The notes: generated by a model not told the origin, from the letters alone. A stretch of DNA of 64,000 nt from Fontibacillus puldeungensis (GCF_042678945.1 NZ_JBHTLM010000021.1:11070-75069); one strand, 5' to 3'. Positions 17,719 through 26,984 are shown, counted from the stretch's first letter. Numbers and translations are program-made.

Positions 17719-18018
17719 AGTCCTCTCTCCTTCGGTGTTAAGTTTTCGCCTCACTAATCACAACATTTCAAGGATTGCTGAAAGACGGAAGAAAACCAGA
17801 AGTTGTTCATACTGGATGTACCCGCAATTCAGCTGCAGCTGCAAAATTCCCATCCCTACATAAACCATTTTTTTGTCTGCCATATGTAAAAAAATATACT
17901 GTACGGTATACTATTTATTTCGACATAATCCGACTGATTCTTTATGGTTTTCAGAAACTTTATGTAAATTGTTAAAATAATTTGGACAAAGATTGTTTGC
18001 AAAATACTTTCCACCACA

Positions 18019-18205
18019 TTAGATGTATTTAGTGCAGTTATTTTTGGAAAAATTGTTGATTATGGAATTTTAACTGCATAATGTACATCTAAATTGGGGA
18101 CTCAGCTATCGCGTGAGCTACTTTGTTCCTTTTAGCTGCACTTTTTACATCTAAATGCTCAATACTTCCAAAAAGACGATTTTTAACTGTATAAAATACA
18201 TTTAG
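18019..18205. repeat. Four-unit repeat element, family B copy 1
   Basis: Four 22-nt units start at 18019, 18071, 18133 and 18184 (spacing 52, 62, 51). The first reads TTAGATGTA-N5-TGCAGTTA; the next three are its reverse complement with variation (TAACTGCA or TAGCTGCA, 6 nt, ACATCTAA or ACATTTAG). The same units with nearly the same spacing recur at 28071-28256. The 573-bp gap between the chemoreceptor and argH holds this element and the argH terminator; 17755-18018 shows no gene. Confidence 0.75.
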
Positions 18206-18266
18206 TAAGTTCCTTCAGCCCCCTTAAATAAAGATCATCTCCCAGGAACGATATAAACTCTGCCCC

Positions 18267-18318
18267 AAAAAAAGCGCAAATGCAGGGACCCTCATTCCCC
18301 CTGCATTAGCGCTTTTAT
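18267..18318 (-). terminator. Rho-independent terminator of the arg cluster (after argH)
   Basis: On the minus strand AAAAGCGCTAATGCAGGG pairs with CCCTGCATTTGCGCTTTT-like sequence, followed by a T-rich run. It lies ten bases beyond the argH stop codon. Confidence 0.9.
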
Positions 18319-18327
18319 TTACGCTTG

Positions 18328-19752
18328 TTATTTACTCTTTTCCTCGTACTCCTGAACCCATGCCCGGCCGCTTTCCAGCTTCCGCTCGGCCCGGCCAATC
18401 GCCGCAGCCACTTGGCCGGATGCCGTCCCGCCGTACACATTCCGCGCATTAACGACCGTTTCCGGCTGCAGTACCTGATAGATGCTGTCGTCAAACAGCG
18501 GCGAGAACTGCTTGAATTCCTCCAGCGATAAATCCAGCAAATATTTGCCGTGCTGAATGCAGTACAGCACTGTCTTGCCAATCACTTCGTGCGCCTGACG
18601 GAAAGGAAGGCCCTTACCTACCAGAAAGTCAGCGATGTCCGTTGCGTTCGAGAAGTCCTGATTGACGGCTTCGCGCATCCGCTCCTTGTTCACCTTCATG
18701 GTCGCAATCATTGGGGCGAACAATTGCAGAGCTCCCTGCAGCGTTGCGACCGTATCGAACATGCCTTCCTTGTCCTCCTGCATATCCTTGTTGTAGGCGA
18801 GAGGCAGCGACTTGAGCACGGTGAGCAGCCCCATCAGGTTGCCGTAGACGCGGCCGGTTTTGCCGCGGACAAGCTCGGGTACGTCCGGGTTTTTCTTCTG
18901 CGGCATAATGCTGCTACCGGTGCAGAATGCATCGTCCAGCTCAATGAAGCGGAATTCCGTACTGCTCCACAACACTAGCTCCTCGCTCAGGCGAGACAGA
19001 TGCATCATGATCATCGAGGCGTTGGACAGAAACTCGATGATAAAGTCGCGGTCGCTAACCGCATCGAGACTGTTCTCATAGGCGCCGTCAAAATGCAGCT
19101 GCTCCGCGACAAAATGGCGATCGATCGGGAACGTCGTTCCCGCCAGCGCCCCTGCCCCGAGCGGCAGCACGTTGATGCGCTTGTAGCTGTCCTGCAGGCG
19201 TTCGATGTCCCGCTGAAACATGGAAACGTACGCCATTAAATGATGCGCGAACAGAATCGGCTGCGCCCGCTGCAAGTGGGTATAGCCTGGCACAATCGTA
19301 TCCAGATTGGCTTTGGCTTGTCCCAGCAGCGCCTCCTGCAGATTTTGCAGCAATCCGGCAAATTCAATGACCCGTTTACGCAGGTAAAGGTGCATGTCCG
19401 TTGCGACCTGATCGTTCCGGCTGCGCCCGGTGTGCAGCTTGCCGCCGACCGGGCCCACCTCATCGATGAGCTGCTTCTCGATGTTCATGTGAATATCTTC
19501 ATCCGCTACGGAATATTCCAGCTCGCCACGGCGTATTTTTTGCAAAATCGTATGCAGGCCTTCCTTAATTTTCTCAACATCCTCTTCCGGGACGATCCCG
19601 CATTTGCCCAGCATCGTGACATGTGCGAGGCTTCCCTGCACATCTTCCTCCGCCAGCGCTTTATCAAAACCGATAGAGGCGGTATATTCCTCCACTAACC
19701 GATTGGTCTGCTTCGTAAAGCGGCCACCCCAAAGCTTACTCAACTGACTCAC
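18328..19752 (-). CDS. argH: Argininosuccinate lyase (ArgH)
   Basis: ArgH cleaves argininosuccinate to arginine and fumarate, the last step of arginine synthesis. The 474-residue protein has the family's length and the fumarase/ASL signature GSSIMPQKKNPDVPEL (about 285-300), plus HTGRSRNDQVATDMHLYLR and the catalytic-His region TYHLQRAQP-type GYTHLQRAQP. It is the last gene of the argCJBDFGH run, 28 bp after argG, and is followed by a terminator. Confidence 0.98.
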   Translation of the reverse strand: MSQLSKLWGGRFTKQTNRLVEEYTASIGFDKALAEEDVQGSLAHVTMLGKCGIVPEEDVEKIKEGLHTILQKIRRGELEYSVADEDIHMNIEKQLIDEVGPVGGKLHTGRSRNDQVATDMHLYLRKRVIEFAGLLQNLQEALLGQAKANLDTIVPGYTHLQRAQPILFAHHLMAYVSMFQRDIERLQDSYKRINVLPLGAGALAGTTFPIDRHFVAEQLHFDGAYENSLDAVSDRDFIIEFLSNASMIMMHLSRLSEELVLWSSTEFRFIELDDAFCTGSSIMPQKKNPDVPELVRGKTGRVYGNLMGLLTVLKSLPLAYNKDMQEDKEGMFDTVATLQGALQLFAPMIATMKVNKERMREAVNQDFSNATDIADFLVGKGLPFRQAHEVIGKTVLYCIQHGKYLLDLSLEEFKQFSPLFDDSIYQVLQPETVVNARNVYGGTASGQVAAAIGRAERKLESGRAWVQEYEEKSK

Positions 19753-19780
19753 TCCTTATTTGCATCCTGCTTGCTAGTTG

Positions 19781-21022
19781 CTATTTCTTGCTGTTATACT
19801 GCGCGACGCCGGAGCCGACTTTCAGCCGCAGGGCATTGAGATGAATGAAGCCTGTGGCATCGCCCTGGTCGTACGCCTGCGACGGATCGGCCTCCATCGT
19901 GGCAATGTTCGGATTGTACAGACTGACCGGACTTTTCACGCCGGCAGCAATCACATTGCCCTTGTACAGCTTCACGCGAACCGTCCCTGTTACGTTCTTT
20001 TGGCTTTCGGTCACCAAGGCCTGCAGCGCTAGGCGCTCCGGCGCGAACCAAAAGCCGTTATATACAAGGGTACTATAACGCGTAATCAAGCTATCCCGCA
20101 AATTCATCACTTCGCGGTCCATCGTCAGCGACTCCATTTTGCGGTGAGCAGCAAACAAAACCGTTCCGCCCGGGGTCTCATAGACGCCGCGGCTCTTCAT
20201 GCCGACAAAGCGGTCTTCAACCATGTCTACACGGCCGATGCCATGCTTGCCGCCTAGCTCATTCAGCTTCTCCATAACGCCGAGTGGATCCAGCCGTTCG
20301 CCGTTCAGCGCAACACAGTCGCCCTGCTCAAATTCAAGCTCCAAATATTCCGGTTCATTCGGTGCATCCTCCGGCGATACGCTCAGCAAGTACATGCCTT
20401 TGTTTTCCGGCGCCGATGCGTCGAACCAAGGATCCTCCAGCATGCCGCTTTCGTAGCTGATATGCAGTAGGTTGCGGTCCATGGAGTACGGCTTCGCCGC
20501 CGATGCGGTTACCGGAATGCCGTTAGCCTCCGCATACGCGATCATTTCCGCACGGCCCGGGAAGCGGTCGCGGAATTCGCTCAGCCGCCAAGGGGCAATC
20601 ACGGAAAGCTCCGGTGCAAGCGCCGCAACACCTAACTCAAAGCGAACCTGATCATTGCCTTTGCCGGTAGCGCCATGGGCAATCGCCGTCGCGCCTTCCG
20701 CCCGAGCAATCTCAACCATCCGCTTCGCAATCAGCGGACGGGCGATACTCGTGCCGAGCAAATACTGGCCTTCATAAAGCGCCCCCGATTGGAACATCGG
20801 ATAAATAAAGTCTTTCGCGAATTCCTCGCGCAGATCGTCAATGTAAACCTTCGAAGCTCCGGTGGCCAGCGCTTTGGCTTCGAGCCCTTCAAGCTCTTCC
20901 TTCTGCCCGATATCGGCGGTAAACGCAATAATTTCCGCATCATAAGTCTCTTTAAGCCATTTCAAAATGACAGAGGTGTCGAGTCCGCCGGAATATGCTA
21001 GTACAATTTTGTCTTTTGCCAT
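19781..21022 (-). CDS. argG: Argininosuccinate synthase (ArgG)
   Basis: ArgG joins citrulline and aspartate using ATP. Of 413 residues, the N-terminal PP-loop AYSGGLDTSVILKWL (about 9-23) binds ATP, and the citrulline/aspartate-binding region includes GATGKGNDQVRFE and KGMYLLSVSPEDAPNEPEY. Start ATG has AGGAGGATAAAGGATC before it. It sits 22 bp downstream of argF. Confidence 0.98.
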   Translation of the reverse strand: MAKDKIVLAYSGGLDTSVILKWLKETYDAEIIAFTADIGQKEELEGLEAKALATGASKVYIDDLREEFAKDFIYPMFQSGALYEGQYLLGTSIARPLIAKRMVEIARAEGATAIAHGATGKGNDQVRFELGVAALAPELSVIAPWRLSEFRDRFPGRAEMIAYAEANGIPVTASAAKPYSMDRNLLHISYESGMLEDPWFDASAPENKGMYLLSVSPEDAPNEPEYLELEFEQGDCVALNGERLDPLGVMEKLNELGGKHGIGRVDMVEDRFVGMKSRGVYETPGGTVLFAAHRKMESLTMDREVMNLRDSLITRYSTLVYNGFWFAPERLALQALVTESQKNVTGTVRVKLYKGNVIAAGVKSPVSLYNPNIATMEADPSQAYDQGDATGFIHLNALRLKVGSGVAQYNSKK

Positions 21023-21044
21023 GATCCTTTATCCTCCTCAAAAG

Positions 21045-22007
21045 TTAACCGAGCAGAGCGGCCATCAGCGCTTTTTGCGCGTGCAGCCGGTTCTCCGCCT
21101 CATCAAAAATAATCGAATGTGTCCCGTCGATCACACTTGCGCTGACTTCCTCACCCCGGTGAGCAGGCAGGCAGTGCAAAAAGACGTAATCCGACTTCGC
21201 GAACCCTGCAAGCTCATCATTCACCTGATAATTACGGAAGGCAATCTCCCGCGCCTTTTGCTCCTCTTCAAAACCCATGCTCGCCCAAACATCCGTGTAG
21301 ATAACATCGGCGTTCTCTACAGCTTCGCGCGGATCGCGCACGACCTCTATTTTGGCTCCGGTCAACTTGGCAATTTCCTGAGCGTCCGCTGTAATTTGCG
21401 GATCCGGTTCGTAGCCCTCCGGGCTCGCCACGGAAACGTCCACGCCCAGCTTGGCTCCGCCGATCATCAGGGAATGTGCCATATTGTTTCCATCGCCGAC
21501 AAAAGCTAGTTTCAACCCTTGCAGCTTTCCTTTATGCTCATAAATTGTCTGATAGTCAGCCAGCACCTGGCAAGGGTGAGCCAAATCGCTCAGTCCGTTG
21601 ATGACCGGCACGGTTGCGTAGCGGGCCAGATCTACGACCTTGTCGTGGCCGAAGGTACGAATCATGATGCCGTCCAAATATCGGGACATGACTCCAGCCG
21701 TATCAGCAATCGTTTCGCCGCGCCCGAGCTGAATATCATTTTTGCTTAAGAATAGCGCATGACCGCCTAATTGATAAGTCCCTACTTCAAAAGAAACCCG
21801 GGTCCGCGTCGACGATTTTTCGAAAATTAGTCCCATGGTTTTGCCTTTAAGCGGTTGATAAATCTCCCCGCTTTTTTGCTTATGCTTTAGCTCGATGGCC
21901 AGATCGATCAAATAATGAATTTCCTCGGTCGTGTAGTCCGTCAATTCAATAAAATCACGTCCGCTAAGGTTAATGGTGCTACGTTTCGTCTGATCCAGCA
22001 AACTCAT
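21045..22007 (-). CDS. argF: Ornithine carbamoyltransferase (ArgF)
   Basis: ArgF makes citrulline from ornithine and carbamoyl phosphate. Visible motifs in 320 residues: the carbamoyl-phosphate site SSTRTRVSFEVG (about 60-71), HPCQVLADYQT, and the ornithine loop HCLPAHRGEEV. The gene starts three bases after argD ends, and its AGGGGAAATAAATC ribosome site lies inside the end of argD, so translation is probably coupled. Confidence 0.98.
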   Translation of the reverse strand: MSLLDQTKRSTINLSGRDFIELTDYTTEEIHYLIDLAIELKHKQKSGEIYQPLKGKTMGLIFEKSSTRTRVSFEVGTYQLGGHALFLSKNDIQLGRGETIADTAGVMSRYLDGIMIRTFGHDKVVDLARYATVPVINGLSDLAHPCQVLADYQTIYEHKGKLQGLKLAFVGDGNNMAHSLMIGGAKLGVDVSVASPEGYEPDPQITADAQEIAKLTGAKIEVVRDPREAVENADVIYTDVWASMGFEEEQKAREIAFRNYQVNDELAGFAKSDYVFLHCLPAHRGEEVSASVIDGTHSIIFDEAENRLHAQKALMAALLG

Positions 22008-22010
22008 GAT

Positions 22011-23243
22011 TTATTTCCCCTCCTTGGCGGTATAAGCAGCAATGACTTTTGCCAGTATATTAACAGCCTGGTCGATCTCGTCACGAGTGACCTTTAAATT
22101 CGGGAGCAGACGAACGACGTTTGGACCGGCATTGACAAAAAGCAAACGCTGCTTCTGTCCTTCGGCGACCACATCGGACACCGGGCCTGCACATTCGATT
22201 CCGATCAAAAGGCCTTTGCCACGAATGTCTTTGACAAACGGCTCGTCTTTAAATGCGGCCTGCAGGCGGCTTATGAGGTAACGCCCCATCTCCTCGGCAT
22301 GCTCCGGAATTTGCTCTTCGATCATCGTTTCAACCGTAGCAATGATCGCCGTCGCCGCAATCGGGTTGCCGCCAAAAGTGGAGGCATGACTTCCCGGCGA
22401 AAACGCCTCGCGAAGGTATTCCTTCGCCAGCATAGCCCCTGCCGCGATCCCGCTGGCAATACCTTTAGCCGCTGTAAAAATATCCGGCTCAATGCCGTAA
22501 TGCTGATGCGCGAACCATTTGCCGGTACGGCCCATACCCGTTTGTACCTCATCGATGATAAGCAAAAGCCCCTGCTCCTTGCAAAGCGCGGCCAGCTCCT
22601 GCACGAATCCCGGGTCGACCGGATGAACGCCGCCTTCCGCCTGAACCATCTCCAGCATGACCGCCGCCGTGTTCGGGCCGATGGCTGCTTTTAAAGCTGG
22701 TATATCATGCAGCGGCACGGTGACGAAGCCTTCCGGCAGCGGCAGGAAGCCTTCCTTTACCTTTTGCTGCCCGGTCGCCGTCAACGTAGCCAGCGTCCGG
22801 CCATGGAACGACTGGGCGAAGGTGATGATTTCGTAGCGCTGCTCACCCTTAACCTTCTGGTGATAGCGCCGAGCCAGCTTAATCGCCGCTTCGTTCGCTT
22901 CGGCACCGCTATTGCAGAAAAACACGACGTCCGCGCAGCTGACCTGTGTCAGCAGACGGGCTGCCGTCTCCTGCTGCGGGATATGAAACAGGTTCGATAC
23001 GTGCCACAGCTCGTCGAGCTGAGCTTTCACCTTGGCCTTTACCTTTTCCGGCGCATGGCCCAGATTGACAACCGCTAGACCACTCATGAAATCCAAGTAG
23101 CGGTTCCCCTGGTCATCCCAGACCCAGCTTCCTTGTCCTTTGACCAATGAAATCGGGTACCGCGAATAGCTCGGAAACAATGCGCTTGAACTTTCTTGGC
23201 CTGATGGAGAAGCCTTCTTTTCCTGCAGGTCACTTTGTGCCAT
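22011..23243 (-). CDS. argD: Acetylornithine aminotransferase (ArgD)
   Basis: A PLP class-III aminotransferase that turns N-acetylglutamate semialdehyde into N-acetylornithine. The 410-residue protein shows the FCNSGAEANEAAIKLARRYH cofactor loop, LLIIDEVQTGMGRTGKWFA with the PLP-binding Asp, and the Schiff-base lysine in FTAAKGIASG. Two in-frame ATGs are six bases apart; the one at 23243 has AGGAG at eight bases, the one at 23249 at three, so I chose 23243. The N-terminus is longer than in most ArgD proteins. Confidence 0.96.
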   Translation of the reverse strand: MAQSDLQEKKASPSGQESSSALFPSYSRYPISLVKGQGSWVWDDQGNRYLDFMSGLAVVNLGHAPEKVKAKVKAQLDELWHVSNLFHIPQQETAARLLTQVSCADVVFFCNSGAEANEAAIKLARRYHQKVKGEQRYEIITFAQSFHGRTLATLTATGQQKVKEGFLPLPEGFVTVPLHDIPALKAAIGPNTAAVMLEMVQAEGGVHPVDPGFVQELAALCKEQGLLLIIDEVQTGMGRTGKWFAHQHYGIEPDIFTAAKGIASGIAAGAMLAKEYLREAFSPGSHASTFGGNPIAATAIIATVETMIEEQIPEHAEEMGRYLISRLQAAFKDEPFVKDIRGKGLLIGIECAGPVSDVVAEGQKQRLLFVNAGPNVVRLLPNLKVTRDEIDQAVNILAKVIAAYTAKEGK

Positions 23244-23321
23244 CCTCATCCACTCCTATCCCTATGAAATTCTTTTAAATTTAATTTGATAAATCTTTTA
23301 TCACCTTAAAGATCATGCGAT

Positions 23322-24170
23322 CTATGACATCCGGACAATTCGCGTACCGATGCGCTCCCCGGACAGCACTTTGCCAAGTACGCCAGGCTCGCTGCCGTTG
23401 ACGATGACGACTTCCTTTACTTTGCCGCTGATGCAGGACACCGCCGCGCGTACCTTCGGAATCATACCGCCATAAATTTCCCCGGTGAGAATCATATCTT
23501 CGATTTGCTGCACCGTAATCGTCTCAAGCACTTTTTTCTCGCCTTGCACTGTCTTCATAATGCCGGGCACATCGGTCACGACGATCATACGCGATGCCCC
23601 GAGCTCCGAGGCGACAGCCCCGGCTGCGGTGTCGGCGTTAATGTTGTAACGCTGGCCGCCTGCCCCAATCCCCACAGGCGCAATTACCGGGATATAGCCT
23701 AGAGTAAGTACACCGACGATTAAGGCAACATTCACTTCCGTCACGTCTCCTACCAGCCCCACTTCAGCGCTGGCCGCCACAGGTTTTGCCTTAAGCAGAC
23801 CACCGTCAACTCCGGATAAGCCGAGCGCCGATCCGCCTGCCTGAGCAATGCGGCGTACGATCGTTTTGTTGATGCTGCCCGCCAGCACCATCTCTGCGAC
23901 GTCCAGCACTTCCTCGGTCGTAAACCTTAGTCCGTTCACAAACTTCGTTTCAATCCCGAGCTTCTCCAGATTTTCCGAAATGGCTGGCCCCCCGCCGTGT
24001 ACGATCACCGGCAAGACTCCGTTAGCCTGAAGCACCGCTAAATCGCTGTAAAAAGAATCCGGCAGCTCCGCAAGCGTACTGCCACCGCATTTCATCACGA
24101 ACATCTGGCCTGCGCGAGGCTGGCACTCCGCCGAAGCTGCGGCGCTGTTCATTACGGTCGTCATCTTCAT
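23322..24170 (-). CDS. argB: Acetylglutamate kinase (ArgB)
   Basis: ArgB phosphorylates N-acetylglutamate. The 282-residue amino-acid-kinase fold shows MKCGGSTLA (about 26-34) for ATP, the IVHGGGPAISENLEKLGI glycine loop, KTIVRRIAQ, and the acetylglutamate-binding GQRYNINADTAAGAVASEL. The first 24 residues (MKMTTVMNSAAASAECQPRA) precede the conserved core and are longer than usual, but GAAAGGGGCATAA supports this ATG. A MITE-like insertion separates it from argJ. Confidence 0.97.
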   Translation of the reverse strand: MKMTTVMNSAAASAECQPRAGQMFVMKCGGSTLAELPDSFYSDLAVLQANGVLPVIVHGGGPAISENLEKLGIETKFVNGLRFTTEEVLDVAEMVLAGSINKTIVRRIAQAGGSALGLSGVDGGLLKAKPVAASAEVGLVGDVTEVNVALIVGVLTLGYIPVIAPVGIGAGGQRYNINADTAAGAVASELGASRMIVVTDVPGIMKTVQGEKKVLETITVQQIEDMILTGEIYGGMIPKVRAAVSCISGKVKEVVIVNGSEPGVLGKVLSGERIGTRIVRMS

Positions 24171-24207
24171 TTATGCCCCTTTCTAAATTGTTTTTATCTT
24201 AAGTGCG

Positions 24208-24458
24208 TGTTCAAAAAGTCAGGTTTTCAGCACCGAAGCATATGCTTCCGAAGTGCGTTTTTGCAAAACGCTTTAGATTGGATGAAGCTAGGGAATGAGT
24301 AGCGCAGCGTAGGTGGATCCTACGTGAGCAACTAAAATGTTTCCGAAGGAAACATGCTTCGTAAGCATATGCTCGGCCCGGCTGAATTCAAGATTCGACG
24401 TCGATTCTGCTTCGTGCCCCTACTTCGTGATCAAAAGATGACTTTTTGAACTACCTCT
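24208..24458. mobile_element. MITE-like element between argJ and argB
   Basis: About 250 bp bounded by GTTCAAAAAGTCA at 24209-24221 and its inverse at 24439-24451. Just outside, TTAAGTGCG occurs at 24199-24207 and again at 24459-24467, which fits a 9-bp target-site duplication; the right copy is part of the argJ stop region. Inner inverted repeats (GAAGCATATGCTTC, GTTTCCGAAGGAAAC, GTAGGTGGATCCTAC) suggest strong folding. No open reading frame for a transposase is present, so it would depend on a transposase elsewhere. It must be transcribed as part of the arg operon if transcription is continuous. Confidence 0.75.
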
Positions 24459-25694
24459 TTAAGTGCGGTATGCCGCATTGATACGTACATAATCATAGGT
24501 CAAGTCGCAGCCCCAGGCCGTTGCCTGGCCATTGCCGTTATGCAAATCGACGGTGATCGCGATGGTGTCGCCTTTCAAGTAGGCGAGCGCTTCCTCCTCG
24601 TCGAACGATACCGGACGGGAAGCGGACAAGACGACAATATCGCCAAGCTTGATGTCCACAGTGTCTGGATTGACGGGCTCCCCGGCGCGGCCGACCGCCG
24701 CGATGATCCGGCCCCAGTTAGCATCGGCGCCAAACACGGCCGATTTCACCAGGCTGGAACCGATAATGGTCTTGGCGATCACAGCGGCGGAAGCGTCGGT
24801 GACTGCCCCACTCACCTTCACCTCGACAAGGCGCGTAGCGCCTTCGCCGTCGCGGGCGATCGACATGGCAAGCCGTTCGCACACATGCCGGAAAGCGGCT
24901 GTGAACGCGTCCCAGTCTGCGTGCTTCGGGGACAGTTCCTCGTTGCCCGCAAGTCCGCTGGCCATGGTCAGCAGCATATCGTTCGTGCTGGTATCTCCGT
25001 CCACGGTAATCATATTAAACGTCACGTTGGTGGTGTCGCCGAGCAGCGCTTGCAGCGCCTGCGGCTCGATTGCGGCATCCGTCGTGACAAAAGCGAGCAT
25101 CGTCGCCATATTCGGGTGAATCATCCCCGAGCCCTTGGCCGCTCCGGCGATGGTCACCTCTCGCCCGTCCACGGCCAGCTTGACACACACCTCTTTCTTG
25201 ACGAGGTCGGTGGTCATAATCGCCTGGCAGAACTGCTCGGCACCCTCGCCACTGCCCGACACCGCTCCCGGCAGCCCGGTGATGCCGCCGTGCACGCGGT
25301 CCATCGGCAAAAGCTCGCCGATGACGCCGGTCGAGGCTACGGCGACTTCGTGCTCGCCGAGCCCAAACGCAGCGGCCGCCGCTTGGCGCATGGCGTACGC
25401 ATCGGCCTCGCCCTGCGCGCCGGTGCAGGCGTTGGCGTTGCCGCTGTTGACCACGACGGCCCGGAGCCGCCGCCCTCCTGACGCGATGCTCTCACGCGTC
25501 ACCTTCAGCGGGGCGGCCTGGAACACGTTCGTCGTGTACACTGCCGCGGCAACCGCAGGCACTTCGCACACAATGACCCCGAGGTCATTGCGTGATGTTT
25601 TTTTCAAACCACAGTGCAGTCCTCCGGCCTGGAATCCCTTCGGCGAAGTAATCGTTCCTTCCGGTGCCACACGAAATAAGCTAACCACTCCCAT
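24459..25694 (-). CDS. argJ: Bifunctional glutamate N-acetyltransferase / ornithine acetyltransferase (ArgJ)
   Basis: ArgJ recycles the acetyl group from acetylornithine to glutamate and, in bifunctional forms, also uses acetyl-CoA, which explains the lack of an argA gene here. In 411 residues the self-cleavage site GMIHPNMATMLAFVTTDA (nucleophile Thr after ATML-type motif) is intact, with upstream STGVIGELLPM and downstream GGDTSTNDM-like VDGDTSTNDML. The ATG at 25694 follows GGGGAGAGCGTC. Its stop region carries one copy of the 9-bp repeat flanking the MITE-like element. Confidence 0.97.
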   Translation of the reverse strand: MGVVSLFRVAPEGTITSPKGFQAGGLHCGLKKTSRNDLGVIVCEVPAVAAAVYTTNVFQAAPLKVTRESIASGGRRLRAVVVNSGNANACTGAQGEADAYAMRQAAAAAFGLGEHEVAVASTGVIGELLPMDRVHGGITGLPGAVSGSGEGAEQFCQAIMTTDLVKKEVCVKLAVDGREVTIAGAAKGSGMIHPNMATMLAFVTTDAAIEPQALQALLGDTTNVTFNMITVDGDTSTNDMLLTMASGLAGNEELSPKHADWDAFTAAFRHVCERLAMSIARDGEGATRLVEVKVSGAVTDASAAVIAKTIIGSSLVKSAVFGADANWGRIIAAVGRAGEPVNPDTVDIKLGDIVVLSASRPVSFDEEEALAYLKGDTIAITVDLHNGNGQATAWGCDLTYDYVRINAAYRT

Positions 25695-25794
25695 GACGCT
25701 CTCCCCTCAATCTCACAAATAGAATAAATCATAGTTTTCCCCAGTAGCCCGGCTCTAAGCCAAGCAGTTATCAGAAGCAGCTTAGCTCTTAAGC

Positions 25795-26847
25795 TTATGG
25801 ATATACAGGACTCAGCTTCAGCCCGGTCGTCTCATCCCAGCCCATCATCAGGTTCAGGTTCTGGATCGCCTGGCCCGCTGCACCTTTGACGATGTTGTCG
25901 ATAACGGAAATGATCGTTAGCCGCCCCGTGCGTGAATCGGCCGCAAACCCGATATCGCAATAGTTGGACCCGAACACTTCCTTCGTTGCTGGCCAAATGC
26001 CTTTTTCCCGAACTCGGACAAAAGGACGACCTTTGTAGAACCCTCTATATAATTCAATTAAATCTCCCTCAGTATATGTGCCCAGCAAACTGGCGTAAGT
26101 CGTACACATGATCCCCCGCGTCATCGGAACGAGGTGGGTCGTAAACGTCACCGTGACCGGCTTTCCGGCAACCCAGGACAACGTTTGCTCGATTTCAGGA
26201 ATGTGCTGGTGTTTGTTCACTTTATAAGCTTTCAGGTTCTCATTGATTTCCGCATAATGCGTCATCAGGCTCGTTCCCCGACCCGCGCCGGACACCCCTG
26301 ATTTGGCATCGATAATAATGCTCGCCGGATCGATCCAACCTGCATCAAGAACAGGAATGAGACCGAGCAATGTAGCCGTCGAATAACATCCGGGATTGGA
26401 GATTAACCCTGCTCCTTCTACCTTTTTGTCATAGATTTCACTCAGCCCGTATACTGCCTTCTCTAGCAGACCGTTCTCCGGGGCAGTATGTTTATACCAA
26501 GTCTCGTATACGCTCCCGTCTTTAATGCGAAAGTCTCCGGACAAATCTATTACCTTCAGCCCAGCCTCGAGCAGCTCCGGTACCAGCTTACCGCTGACCC
26601 CTGACGGAGTCGCCGTAAATACGACGTCAGCTTTGGCGGCGATTTCCGCCGGATCCACACCGTCAAGCGTTTGAACCACAATTTCCGATAAATGCGGAAA
26701 GCCTTCCGTCAGCAGCGAGCCTGCGCTCGAAGCCGAAATGACGGAGGTGATTTCCACCCGCGGATGTCCCCATAAAAAACGAATCAGCTCCACGCCTCCG
26801 TACCCCGTAGAACCGACGATAGCCACCTTTATTTTTTCCCCGTTCAC
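25795..26847 (-). CDS. argC: N-acetyl-gamma-glutamyl-phosphate reductase (ArgC)
   Basis: ArgC reduces N-acetylglutamyl phosphate with NADPH. Conserved parts: VAIVGSTGYGGVELIR (Rossmann loop), SNPGCYSTATLLGL with the catalytic Cys, and HLVPMTRGIMCTTYA. The frame opens at ATG 26880, but family members start right before the Rossmann loop, and a GTG at 26847 (giving MNGEKIKVAIVG) has a CGAGGT-like site; I prefer the 350-residue form, while 361 residues from 26880 remains possible. It is the first gene of the arg cluster, with the promoter and ARG-box-like sites just upstream. Confidence 0.95.
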   Translation of the reverse strand: MNGEKIKVAIVGSTGYGGVELIRFLWGHPRVEITSVISASSAGSLLTEGFPHLSEIVVQTLDGVDPAEIAAKADVVFTATPSGVSGKLVPELLEAGLKVIDLSGDFRIKDGSVYETWYKHTAPENGLLEKAVYGLSEIYDKKVEGAGLISNPGCYSTATLLGLIPVLDAGWIDPASIIIDAKSGVSGAGRGTSLMTHYAEINENLKAYKVNKHQHIPEIEQTLSWVAGKPVTVTFTTHLVPMTRGIMCTTYASLLGTYTEGDLIELYRGFYKGRPFVRVREKGIWPATKEVFGSNYCDIGFAADSRTGRLTIISVIDNIVKGAAGQAIQNLNLMMGWDETTGLKLSPVYP

Positions 26848-26900
26848 CAGCCAGACCTCGCTTTCCACAGCTGCATACATTGCATATTCCGTATTAAATA

Positions 26901-26935
26901 TGTATTATTATACGTTCTAACTTATATAAATACAA
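26901..26935 (-). promoter_or_regulatory. Sigma-A promoter of argC with an ARG-box-like site over the -10
   Basis: On the minus strand TTGTAT (26930-26935) is followed after 17 bases by a perfect TATAAT (26907-26912). The -10 lies inside TGTATTATTATACG (26901-26914), an imperfect match to the arginine-repressor consensus TGAAT-W4-ATTCA. Binding of ArgR/AhrC there would block the promoter. Confidence 0.65.
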
Positions 26936-26941
26936 CCTTTA

Positions 26942-26955
26942 TGCATAAATATTTA
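26942..26955. promoter_or_regulatory. ARG-box-like operator upstream of the argC promoter
   Basis: TGCATAAATATTTA matches 12 of 14 positions of TGAAT-W4-ATTCA and lies just upstream of the argC -35. Together with the site over the -10 it fits the paired operators of arginine repressors. Confidence 0.6.
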
Positions 26956-26984
26956 ACTTGCCATGTTAGAGGATTCCCTTTTAT

